Assembly: GCA_945873505.1 (NCBI GenBank)
Contig: CAMCDQ010000012.1
Coordinates: 1 to 48,668, forward strand
Origin: Chitinophaga pinensis
GTDB taxonomy: Bacteria; Bacteroidota; Bacteroidia; Flavobacteriales; Flavobacteriaceae
Reading direction: 5' to 3'
DNA: 48,668 nt
Shown: positions 8,175 through 15,227 of the stretch, in pieces
Position numbering within the stretch: the first letter of the stretch is position 1
Layout of the letters: every line of letters starts with the position of its first letter
Position numbers and translations under genes: made by a program
Notes under the pieces: model-generated
The model's input: only the letters and a program-made list of their open reading frames with translations
Databases searched by the model: none
What the model was told of the DNA's origin: nothing

Positions 8175-8861
8175 TTACTCCAATAAAAAACTAACCGTTA
8201 CCGTTGCTGTAATTGTGATTTCTCCAATTGCCAAGGTTTCTTTGGGAGCTTGTTCATTATCCATAGCCATAGTTTTTAAACCATACCTTGGTTGCGGAAA
8301 ATAACTTTGAGAATTATCCGTAATCGTAAGCGCTTTTCCCACTTTCTGATTCAAAACCGAAACGTAATCCTCCGCCTTTGATTTTGCCTCTTTCATTGCC
8401 AATTTTCTAGCTTGCGATTGGTATTCCTGTAGTTTAGATGATTTAAATTCAACCAAGTCAATCCTATTGATTCCTGCATCTACAACTCCATCCATAAAAG
8501 CATCATACTGTGTACTATTTTTTAAAAGTATTTCAATAGTTTGTGTGGCATTATAACTACGTCTTTTCTTTTCATAATCATATTGAGGATTTAAAGAAAC
8601 ATTTTTAGTTTGAAAATCTCCTTTTAGAACTTTAAATTTTGTAATAAACTCGATTACTTTTTCAATGGAAGCATCATTTTGTCTTTTTACATCGGTAGCA
8701 TTTGTACCTTTTGTTTCGACGGCAATAGAGATAAAAACTTGGTCGGGAATGACTTTAATTTTTCCTTCTCCAGAAACAGAAATTTGAGGAACTGGCTTTA
8801 GTTCTTGCGCTTGAGAAAGAGTAGAACATAAAATAATCATAATAAAAAGTGCCTTTTTCAT
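8175..8861 (-). CDS. SIMPL (DUF541) domain protein, secreted
   Basis: This 228-residue protein has a cleavable signal peptide (about 1-18, ending SQAQ). The remainder matches the SIMPL/DUF541 family: ISVSGEGKIKVIPDQVFISI, then AVETKG, the central KNVSLNPQYDYEKKR region, QARKLAMKEAKSKAEDY and the closing GEITITATVTVSFLL. SIMPL proteins are periplasmic or surface-exposed and can form oligomeric channel-like shells. Their biochemical role is poorly known. Length is normal. It is probably cotranscribed with the rhomboid protease 48 bp upstream. Confidence 0.88.
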   Translation of the reverse strand: MKKALFIMIILCSTLSQAQELKPVPQISVSGEGKIKVIPDQVFISIAVETKGTNATDVKRQNDASIEKVIEFITKFKVLKGDFQTKNVSLNPQYDYEKKRRSYNATQTIEILLKNSTQYDAFMDGVVDAGINRIDLVEFKSSKLQEYQSQARKLAMKEAKSKAEDYVSVLNQKVGKALTITDNSQSYFPQPRYGLKTMAMDNEQAPKETLAIGEITITATVTVSFLLE

Positions 8862-8909
8862 GGTAAAAAATTTAAAGTTATCCTTACTTTATTTCAAATG
8901 TCATGCCAA

Positions 8910-9551
8910 TTATAGCTTTCCTAATTTTGCTAAGACAAATAGCAACACAATTGGAATTGCTAATAAAACAACCATCCCTAGATTATCAGTAAACATATGA
9001 GGTTCTTTTACTAAAGTAATCAAATAGCCGCCAATTGCACCGCCAAAATGCGCGGTATGTCCAATATTGTCTCGTTTAGCTTTCATTCCATAAATAGAAT
9101 ACAATAAATATCCTATTCCAAAAATATAGGCAGGAATGGGAATGGGTATAAAAAATAAAAACAAATTCATATTTGGTTGTAATAAAATAGCCGAATACAA
9201 AACACCAGTAACTGCACCTGATGCTCCAATGGCACGATATGAATAATCATTAGCATGGAAAAACAACGTTAGTAAACTTCCAAAAACCAAACTTCCAAAA
9301 TAGATTAATCCAAAGGAAAAATTACCCAAATATCCGTAAACAACAGGTGCAAAAAAGTACAATGTCAGCATGTTAAATGCCAAATGACCAATATCTGCAT
9401 GCAAAAATCCCGAGGAAATCATTCGGATTTGCTCACCTCCGCGAATGCTGCCGATATGAAATTCAAATCTTCTAAAAAAAGCGGTGTCGTCAAAACCTTT
9501 GAAACTAATAATGATATTGAGAACAATAATGCCAATTAAAATTACATTCAT
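8910..9551 (-). CDS. rhomboid-family intramembrane serine protease
   Basis: This is a 213-residue polytopic membrane protein. The catalytic dyad is visible as Ser111 in IGASGAVTG (GxSG motif) and a His in GHTAHFGGAIGG, most likely His168. The conserved HADIGHLAFNM segment (His/Asn pair in TM2) is also present. Rhomboids cleave substrates within the membrane. Six transmembrane segments are expected at this length. It uses no cofactors, and the substrate is unknown. It lies just upstream of the SIMPL gene on the same strand. Confidence 0.92.
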   Translation of the reverse strand: MNVILIGIIVLNIIISFKGFDDTAFFRRFEFHIGSIRGGEQIRMISSGFLHADIGHLAFNMLTLYFFAPVVYGYLGNFSFGLIYFGSLVFGSLLTLFFHANDYSYRAIGASGAVTGVLYSAILLQPNMNLFLFFIPIPIPAYIFGIGYLLYSIYGMKAKRDNIGHTAHFGGAIGGYLITLVKEPHMFTDNLGMVVLLAIPIVLLFVLAKLGKL

Positions 9552-9636
9552 CGTGTTTAATTTAAATTCAATTGTAAATGTAAAGATACTTTCATTAGCT
9601 TTTGTAAATCAAGGGCGTCAAAATAGGATTTAAATG

Positions 9637-9644
9637 TATATTTG
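9637..9644 (+). promoter_or_regulatory. -7 box before the LpxL-like gene
   Basis: TATATTTG matches TAnnTTTG. It overlaps the possible upstream ATG at 9634, so ATG 9661 is taken as the start. Confidence 0.6.
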
Positions 9645-9660
9645 CATTAAATATTTAAAA

Positions 9661-10530
9661 ATGCAGTTTTTACTTTATATTTTTCTCTATCCGATTTTAT
9701 GGTGTATTTCTATACTTCCTTTTCGGATGTTATATATCGTTTCCGATGGTGTTTATGTGTTTACCTACTATATTATTGGTTACAGAAAAAAAACTGTTCG
9801 GGAAAATCTTGCATTGGCTTTGCCACATCTTTCAGAAAAAGAACGTTTAATTATCGAAAAAAAATCTTTTCATCACATGTGTGATGTGTTTCTAGAAATG
9901 ATAAAAACCTTGACAATCTCTAAAAGCGAAATGGACAAACGGTACGCTTTTAATAACCTTGAGGTATATTCAAATTTAGAAAAAAAAGAAAAAAGTATCG
10001 CTTTATTATGTGCCCATTATGCAAGTTATGAATGGGCCGTTTCGATGAATAGTAAGATTACTTTTGAAGGTTTTGCAGTTTACAAAAAAATAAACAACCG
10101 CTATTTCGATAAATTAGTTCGTGATATTCGCTCTAAATTTAAAGCTACTTTAATTACTACAAAGGAAACTATTCCTGTAATGGCAGCCAATTTCCGAAAC
10201 AACAAACTTGGACTTTACGGTTTAATCAGCGACCAATCTCCTAAATTAGGTGCTTTTTTTCATTGGAATAAATTTATGGGGATAGAAGTCCCTATTCATA
10301 CTGGCGGCGAAATGCTTGCCAAAAAATACGATATGAATGTCATTTTTCTTCGAACCAAAAAAATCAAACGAGGGTATTACGAAGCTTCATTTGAAGTGCT
10401 TTCAGAAAATGCGATGGAAGTTCCCAATTACGAAATCACAGATCAATTTCTAAAACTCGTAGAACAGCAAATTTATGAGCAACCAGAATTTTATTTATGG
10501 TCGCATAAACGTTGGAAACACAGGAGGTAA
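9661..10530 (+). CDS. LpxL/HtrB-like lysophospholipid (lipid A) acyltransferase
   Basis: The protein has 289 residues from ATG 9661. It has an N-terminal membrane anchor (about 1-35), the YRKKTVRENLALALPHLSEK region typical of late lipid A acyltransferases, and the catalytic HX4E motif in CAHYASYEWA (His119, Glu124). The GLISDQSPKLGAFF and FYLWSHKRWKHR segments match the family's conserved blocks. It probably adds a secondary acyl chain to lipid A or an aminolipid at the inner face of the inner membrane. It is the last ordinary chromosomal gene before the cassette array. Glycosyltransferases, another envelope function, lie on the far side of the array. Confidence 0.9.
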   Translation: MQFLLYIFLYPILWCISILPFRMLYIVSDGVYVFTYYIIGYRKKTVRENLALALPHLSEKERLIIEKKSFHHMCDVFLEMIKTLTISKSEMDKRYAFNNLEVYSNLEKKEKSIALLCAHYASYEWAVSMNSKITFEGFAVYKKINNRYFDKLVRDIRSKFKATLITTKETIPVMAANFRNNKLGLYGLISDQSPKLGAFFHWNKFMGIEVPIHTGGEMLAKKYDMNVIFLRTKKIKRGYYEASFEVLSENAMEVPNYEITDQFLKLVEQQIYEQPEFYLWSHKRWKHRR

Positions 10531-10574
10531 TGATTTTAGAATTTTGATTTAAGATTTCCAAAAAAATCGAATAC

Positions 10575-10595
10575 CCGTTTGATGATTTGTAAGAT
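10575..10595 (+). repeat. duplicated 3' end of the recombinase gene (upstream copy)
   Basis: CCGTTTGATGATTTGTAAG plus AT here and CCCTTTGATGATTTGTAAG plus AT at 11656-11676 agree in 20 of 21 bases, with 18 identical in a row. Read in the recombinase frame, both encode PFDDL then stop, and the single difference is a synonymous Pro codon. The codons before it read KKIEY, loosely like the recombinase tail QQIKS. This is either the remnant of an earlier recombinase copy or a recombination (att) site. It flanks the recombinase gene as a direct repeat. Confidence 0.8.
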
Positions 10596-10629
10596 TTTGT
10601 TTATTTTTGTTATAGAAAGCAGCTAAAAT

Positions 10630-11673
10630 ATGAAATGGAACGCCAAAATAATCAGCCACAAAGGAACGCCACGAATTGCTATTTTTTTTGAAAAAGATGC
10701 CACGTTAATAAGTCGAATAAAAACTTTTGAAGATGCACTTTGGAGTGCTTCTAAACGCTACTGGCATTTACCTGACACTGAGCAAAACCGTTTGCATTTT
10801 AAACTTCCTTTAGCACATACTTTATTACCTAATGCTGAAGGCATAGCCAGTATTGAAACTTTTAAACGCTACATGTTATCAAAAAGGTATAGCCCAAATA
10901 CAATAAATACCTATTGTGAAGCCTTAAAATCGTTTTTAATCTTTTGCAATACCAAAGCAGTTAGAGATATTACAAATGATGATGTTATTTTATACAACAA
11001 TAATTATATTTTAAAAAATAATTTATCATCGTCCTATCAAAATCAGATAGTAAATGCAATCAAACTATATTTTAAAATTGTAAAAGAAACCGCAATTGAA
11101 ATTGACAAAATTCATCGTCCTAGAACAGAAAAAGCATTGCCTAATGTTTTGAGCAAAGAAGAGGTCAAACAAATTATTACTGCTCCTACTAATTTAAAAC
11201 ACAAAACAATGTTAAGTTTAATTTACTCTTGCGGCTTACGATGTGGCGAATTATTAGCATTACAACCACATCATATTGATTCTAAAAGAAACATAGTTTT
11301 ATTAAAAAATTCAAAAGGCAAAAAGGATAGAATTGTTCCGCTAAGTCCTAAAATATTAGAGTTATTACGAGAATATTATAAAGTTTACAAACCAAAAACG
11401 TATTTATTTGAGGGGCAAAAAGAAGGTGCACCATATGATGCCAGAAGTATACAACTAGTATTGAAACAAGCGCTACATAAAACAGCTATTAAAAAACCTG
11501 TTACTTTACATTGGTTACGACACAGTTATGCTACTCATTTACTTGAAAGTGGAACAGATTTAAGATATATCCAGGAACTATTAGGACACAACAGTAGTAA
11601 AACAACTGAAATTTACACGCACGTTAGCACAAAAAACATTCAACAAATTAAAAGTCCCTTTGATGATTTGTAA
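10630..11673 (+). CDS. tyrosine-type site-specific recombinase (Xer-like), predicted cassette integrase
   Basis: This 347-residue recombinase has an N-terminal region (1-65) not typical of XerC/D, a SAM-like core-binding domain (about 70-160) and a catalytic domain (about 170-345). All catalytic residues are present: R204 in SCGLRCGELLAL, K229 in NSKGKKDR, H294 and R297 in HWLRHSYATHL, H320 in LLGHNSSKTTE and Y329 in IYTHVS. The stretch between the Lys hairpin and HxxR is short, so the additional helix that defines integron IntI is missing. It is followed directly by an attI-like leader and four cassettes with attC-like ends, all transcribed the same way. In classical integrons intI usually points away from the cassettes; here it points toward them. 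The catalytic role is near certain. Action on these cassette ends is inferred from position. Confidence 0.92.
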   Translation: MKWNAKIISHKGTPRIAIFFEKDATLISRIKTFEDALWSASKRYWHLPDTEQNRLHFKLPLAHTLLPNAEGIASIETFKRYMLSKRYSPNTINTYCEALKSFLIFCNTKAVRDITNDDVILYNNNYILKNNLSSSYQNQIVNAIKLYFKIVKETAIEIDKIHRPRTEKALPNVLSKEEVKQIITAPTNLKHKTMLSLIYSCGLRCGELLALQPHHIDSKRNIVLLKNSKGKKDRIVPLSPKILELLREYYKVYKPKTYLFEGQKEGAPYDARSIQLVLKQALHKTAIKKPVTLHWLRHSYATHLLESGTDLRYIQELLGHNSSKTTEIYTHVSTKNIQQIKSPFDDL

Positions 11674-11676
11674 GAT
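11656..11676 (+). repeat. duplicated 3' end of the recombinase gene (in-gene copy)
   Basis: This is the second copy of the 21-bp repeat described at 10575-10595. It covers the last codons and stop of the recombinase gene. Confidence 0.8.
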
Positions 11677-11684
11677 AAAATTAT

Positions 11685-11692
11685 TATATTTG
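11685..11692 (+). promoter_or_regulatory. candidate cassette promoter (Pc-like) -7 box
   Basis: TATATTTG matches TAnnTTTG, 12 bp after the recombinase stop and pointing into the array. TTG at 11668-11670 is only 14 bp upstream and TTG at 11660-11662 is 22 bp upstream, so spacing is not ideal. Position would suit a common cassette promoter. Confidence 0.4.
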
Positions 11693-11713
11693 ATTTAAAT
11701 AAAAAAGCGAAAC

Positions 11714-11759
11714 AAAACTTCGCATAGCTACCCAAATATGGGTGTATATACGAAGTTTT
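11714..11759 (+). other. leader hairpin between recombinase and first cassette (attI-like region)
   Basis: AAAACTTCG (11714-11722) is the perfect inverse complement of CGAAGTTTT (11751-11759). Nested inside, ACCCA (11730-11734) pairs with TGGGT (11739-11743). The hairpin ends 17 bp before the first G|TT core. It may be part of the insertion site, or a structured leader controlling the array transcript. Confidence 0.6.
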
Positions 11760-11776
11760 ATATCGCATATATACAA

Positions 11777-11791
11777 GTTATGCACAATATT
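11777..11791 (+). other. first recombination core (attI/cassette 1 junction)
   Basis: GTTATGCACAATATT here is complementary in 14 of 15 positions to AATACTGTGCATAAC at 12291-12305 at the far end of the same cassette. The predicted crossover is between G11777 and T11778. Confidence 0.7.
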
Positions 11792-11802
11792 AAAAAGACA
11801 AA

Positions 11803-12291
11803 ATGGATATAGAAAAATTAGATACTGCAGAATTAATTGACGCCTACTCACGAATTATTATTCAACTTAAAAAAAGGGAAATAATAAGGACTAAAAATCT
11901 CCTTGGCGATCTAGCTGAATTTTTAGTTATAGACCACTTCACAAAAACTCCAAACCTTCCAAATCTTCAATCTGCTCCAGCAGGAACCAAAAATGTTGAT
12001 GCAATAAGCAGACAAGGAGAAAGGTATAGTATAAAAGCGACAAGTGGTAATTTAACAGGTTCTTTCTGGGGGTTAAATCCGCCTGGAAATCCCTCTCCAG
12101 AACCGCAAAAATTTGAATATTTAATTGTCGCTTGCTTTGATGATAATTTTAAATTGAAAAAAATTTTACAAGCAAATTGGCTTGCCTTTTTAGAGAATAA
12201 AAGTTGGAACAAGACAATGGAATGCTGGAAAATAACAATTACCAAAAAATTTGTTGATAGTTGTCAAATCATTTATGAACGAACTGATTAA
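11803..12291 (+). CDS. cassette 1 protein, PD-(D/E)XK nuclease-like hypothetical
   Basis: This is a 162-residue cytoplasmic protein with no signal peptide. Residues 35-80 show GDLAEFLV (Glu39), then KNVDAISRQGERYSIKAT with Asp66 and a Ser-Ile-Lys78. Together these resemble the E...D...(E/Q/S)xK layout of restriction-endonuclease-fold proteins. The middle acidic position is Ser rather than Glu, so activity is uncertain. The rest is an alpha/beta mix ending in IIYERTD. It is the only gene of the first cassette. Its stop codon shares its last A with the start of the attC-like site, a typically tight cassette. No family name is claimed; a defence or DNA-processing role is an inference from fold pattern and neighbours. 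Confidence 0.75.
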   Translation: MDIEKLDTAELIDAYSRIIIQLKKREIIRTKNLLGDLAEFLVIDHFTKTPNLPNLQSAPAGTKNVDAISRQGERYSIKATSGNLTGSFWGLNPPGNPSPEPQKFEYLIVACFDDNFKLKKILQANWLAFLENKSWNKTMECWKITITKKFVDSCQIIYERTD

Positions 12292-12380
12292 ATACTGTGC
12301 ATAACAGCGTGCAAGCGCCATAACCCTGCCGCAGGCGCAACACAGGGTCACGAGCGCCTGCACGCAAACCGTTATCGCTC
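12291..12380 (+). other. attC-like site 1 (end of cassette 1)
   Basis: The R''-like box TGTGCATAAC (12296-12305) is followed by the L''-like arm GCGTGCAAGCGC (12307-12318). After a spacer with its own CCCTG/CAGGG stem comes the L'-like arm GCGCCTGCACGC (12354-12365), then AAACC and the core G|TT at 12371. The arms pair with one mismatch, and the unequal AG versus AAACC spacers leave unpaired bases as in folded attC. The R'' box pairs with the cassette start at 11777. Confidence 0.75.
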
Positions 12381-12461
12381 AGTGTAAAAGACAACGACAG
12401 TAAACAAAAAGAACGACAGAAATAAAATGCCAACCGCACATTCAGGCACAGAATAAATAAG

Positions 12462-12469
12462 TAAATTTG
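12462..12469 (+). promoter_or_regulatory. -7 box of the defence operon in cassette 2
   Basis: TAAATTTG matches TAnnTTTG, 20 bp before the methyltransferase start. No TTG element is seen at the right distance. Its presence would make the cassette independent of an upstream promoter. Confidence 0.5.
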
Positions 12470-12489
12470 AACCAAAGAAAAATATTATA

Positions 12490-13746
12490 ATGACTTTCAA
12501 TTTCATAGACTTATTTGCAGGAGCAGGAGGACTTTCAGAAGGATTTATCCAATCTGGTTTTGAACCTATTGCTCACGTTGAAATTGAAAATTCAGCTTGT
12601 AATACTTTGAGAACAAGAGCGACTTACCACTACTTGAAAGCCAACAGTGAATACAAAATTTATGTTTCCTATCTTAAGGGCGAGATAACTCGTGAACAAT
12701 TGTATTTAAGTGTGCCAAAGAAAATCTTGGATTCTGTCATTAATCTTCCGATTGGTGATGAAAATAATGATACTATTCACCATCAAATAAAGAAAAGCTT
12801 AGGAAAAAGAAAGGTTGACTTAATAATTGGAGGGCCACCTTGCCAGGCTTATTCATTGGTAGGAAGATCTAGATCGAAAACAAAAATGGAGGGTGACCCA
12901 AGAAATTATCTATTTATTCAATACGCAGAATATTTAGAAAAATACAAACCGAAAATGTTTGTATTTGAAAATGTACTGGGATTAAAATCCGCTAAAGGCG
13001 GTCACTATCTGGAAGAAATGGAGAAGATTTTTTGCAAAAAAGGATATCAAATAAAACTGCATACGCTTGAAGCGAGAAACTTTGGAGTATTACAAAACAG
13101 AAAACGAATTATCATTCTTGGCTGGCAAAAAAACAGAAAGATTAACATACAAAACCTAGAAGAAATTTTAATTGAAAACAATTATTTAGTTAAAGATTTA
13201 TTAATCGATTTGCCAGTAATAAAAGCAGGTGAAGGTGCGGATAGATTTCTGAAATACAAAACCGAAACAACCGAGTACTTAAAATCTCACGCCTTACGCA
13301 ATGGAATTGACATTTTAACCCAACATATTGCAAGACCGCATAGAGAACAAGATAAAGAAATTTATAAAATTGCTGTCGAGAAATGGGAGAAAAAACAAGA
13401 GCGATTAAACTACAATGATTTACCCGAGCGATTAAAGACGCATCAAAACCGCACTTCATTTTTTGATAGGTTTAAGGTTGTTGCATCAGACTTGCCCTAT
13501 TCGCAAACAGTAGTTGCCCATATTGCTAAAGACGGCCATTATTACATTCATCCTGACATCAATCAAAATAGGTCAATAAGTGTTAGAGAAGCCGCACGTT
13601 TACAGTCTTTTCCTGATGATTACTATTTTGAAGGAGAAAAAGAAGGGGCGAATAGAACGGCTGCATTTAAACAAATTGGCAATGCTGTTCCGCCTTTGAT
13701 GGCGAAATTTATCGCATTTGAGATTTTAAAAGCACTCAAAGGATAA
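12490..13746 (+). CDS. DNA (cytosine-5) methyltransferase
   Basis: This 418-residue C5-MTase has all main motifs in order: FIDLFAGAGGLSEGF (I, AdoMet binding), GGPPCQAYSLVGRSR (IV, catalytic Cys118), FVFENVLGLKS (VI, Glu160), EARNFGVLQNRKRIIILG (VIII), and SVREAARLQSFPDDY with QIGNAVPPLMAKFIAFEIL (IX-X). The target-recognition region lies around residues 240-330, and its sequence specificity cannot be read. It methylates host DNA, presumably to protect it from the nuclease encoded downstream. The stop overlaps the MORC ATPase start by one base (TAATG), so the five genes form one operon. Confidence 0.95.
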   Translation: MTFNFIDLFAGAGGLSEGFIQSGFEPIAHVEIENSACNTLRTRATYHYLKANSEYKIYVSYLKGEITREQLYLSVPKKILDSVINLPIGDENNDTIHHQIKKSLGKRKVDLIIGGPPCQAYSLVGRSRSKTKMEGDPRNYLFIQYAEYLEKYKPKMFVFENVLGLKSAKGGHYLEEMEKIFCKKGYQIKLHTLEARNFGVLQNRKRIIILGWQKNRKINIQNLEEILIENNYLVKDLLIDLPVIKAGEGADRFLKYKTETTEYLKSHALRNGIDILTQHIARPHREQDKEIYKIAVEKWEKKQERLNYNDLPERLKTHQNRTSFFDRFKVVASDLPYSQTVVAHIAKDGHYYIHPDINQNRSISVREAARLQSFPDDYYFEGEKEGANRTAAFKQIGNAVPPLMAKFIAFEILKALKG

Positions 13747-15227
13747 TGATTGACTATACCAACATACAATCGACTTTAGCTGAGCCAGAAGCAAGTTCAA
13801 TGATAGAAACCTTTCGAGCGATTGGTTATTCCATCGAAACTGCTATTGCTGATGTTATTGACAATTCTATTACTGCTGGTGCAAAAAATATTTGGATTGA
13901 TTACGATTGGAAAGGTTCAAACACAACATTGTCTATTTTAGATGATGGCACTGGGATGAATAATGAGCAACTCATTCAAGCAATGCGACCAGGGAGTAAA
14001 AACCCTTTAGATGAAAGAAATCGAGACGATTTAGGTCGATTTGGATTAGGCTTAAAAACCGCTTCTTTTTCGCAATCAAGAAAATTTACAGTTTTCTCTA
14101 AAGCAAAGGATTACAAGTCTGTTTTTTGGACTTGGGATTTGGATTTTGTTAACCAAGAAAAAGTTTGGAAATTAATCAGATACATTCCTAACGAAGAAAA
14201 CTGGACTAAAAAAATAGAAACTGTTGAGAAAGGTACTTGTGTAATTTGGTGGGATTTAGATAGACTTACAAAGGATACTTCAGAAGATAGTGAAGAGGCT
14301 AAAAGTAAGTTTTTAGGAATTATGGATTCCGTAAAATCTCACTTATCTATGGTTTTCCATAGATATATGGATGAAGGCATAAAAATCTATTTACGTGATA
14401 GGGAAATAAAACCTTGGGATCCATTTATGATTGGAATAGATAATTTACAAAGCAAACCCGAAACTAGGTTAGAAGGTGGTTCAATAAAGATTAAAGGTTT
14501 TGTGTTGCCTCACCGTTCAAAACTTTCAGCAGAACAATATAATTATGGTAAAGGTCCTAAAGATAGTTGGACAGCTCATCAAGGTTTCTATGTTTATAGA
14601 AATCGAAGATTATTAGTAGCTGGTGACTGGCTTGGTCTTTTTAAAAGAGAGGGACATTATGACCTATGTAGAATTCAAATTGATTTACCAAATAATTTTG
14701 ATGATGACTGGCAAATCGACATCAAGAAATCTATCGCTAGACCACCTTCAATTTACCGTGAACAAATTCTTGCACTAGCAAAAGAAGTTAGAAATCAAGC
14801 TGTAGAGGTTTATAGACACAAAGGCAAGGTGCTTAAACGCAGATTGGCTTCGGATGAATATTTTCCATTTTGGGAAGAAAGAGCAAGACACGGTAAAAGA
14901 TTTTATAAAATAAATCGGAATCACCCGCTTTTGAATGACTTGCTTTCTAAATCAGGCGATTTGAAAAAAGAAATTGAAAAAGTAATTCAGTTCATTGAGG
15001 AAACAATACCTGTGCCCTTAATCACACTTCAAGAAAGCGAAAATGAAAAACCACACGGGCAACCTTTTGAAGGTATAGACCACAATGCAATTAAAGAAAC
15101 TATGCAAAAGATTTTTAATGGATTTGTGGCAAGTGGTTTAACAATTGAAAAATCAAAGGCAAGAATACTAAATACTGAACCATATAATTTCTATCCAGAA
15201 TATATTGAATTTTTAACTAATGAGTAA
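13746..15227 (+). CDS. MORC/MutL-like GHKL ATPase of a restriction-modification-type system
   Basis: This is a 493-residue protein with an N-terminal HSP90-type ATPase domain. The N box is ADVIDNSITAGA (Asn40), the G1 box is LDDGTGM (66-71) and the G2 box is GRFGLGLKTASF (98-108). The acidic position four residues before Asn40, usually Glu, is Asp36. A second domain, rich in charged residues (LPNNFDDDWQIDIKKSIARPP), resembles the S5-type fold of MORC/MutL proteins. Such ATPases are known partners of Z1 helicases in prokaryotic restriction-like operons, where ATP-driven dimer closure is thought to act on DNA. It overlaps the methyltransferase by one base and the Z1 gene by eight. Confidence 0.9.
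   Translation: MIDYTNIQSTLAEPEASSMIETFRAIGYSIETAIADVIDNSITAGAKNIWIDYDWKGSNTTLSILDDGTGMNNEQLIQAMRPGSKNPLDERNRDDLGRFGLGLKTASFSQSRKFTVFSKAKDYKSVFWTWDLDFVNQEKVWKLIRYIPNEENWTKKIETVEKGTCVIWWDLDRLTKDTSEDSEEAKSKFLGIMDSVKSHLSMVFHRYMDEGIKIYLRDREIKPWDPFMIGIDNLQSKPETRLEGGSIKIKGFVLPHRSKLSAEQYNYGKGPKDSWTAHQGFYVYRNRRLLVAGDWLGLFKREGHYDLCRIQIDLPNNFDDDWQIDIKKSIARPPSIYREQILALAKEVRNQAVEVYRHKGKVLKRRLASDEYFPFWEERARHGKRFYKINRNHPLLNDLLSKSGDLKKEIEKVIQFIEETIPVPLITLQESENEKPHGQPFEGIDHNAIKETMQKIFNGFVASGLTIEKSKARILNTEPYNFYPEYIEFLTNE

Noticed and set aside
10630..11673. Naming the recombinase intI
   Set aside because: The IntI-specific insertion before the HxxR motif is missing, and the gene orientation is opposite to classical integrons.
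12269..12475. Minus-strand ORF over the end of cassette 1
   Set aside because: It reads through attC-like site 1, and its composition follows the palindrome.
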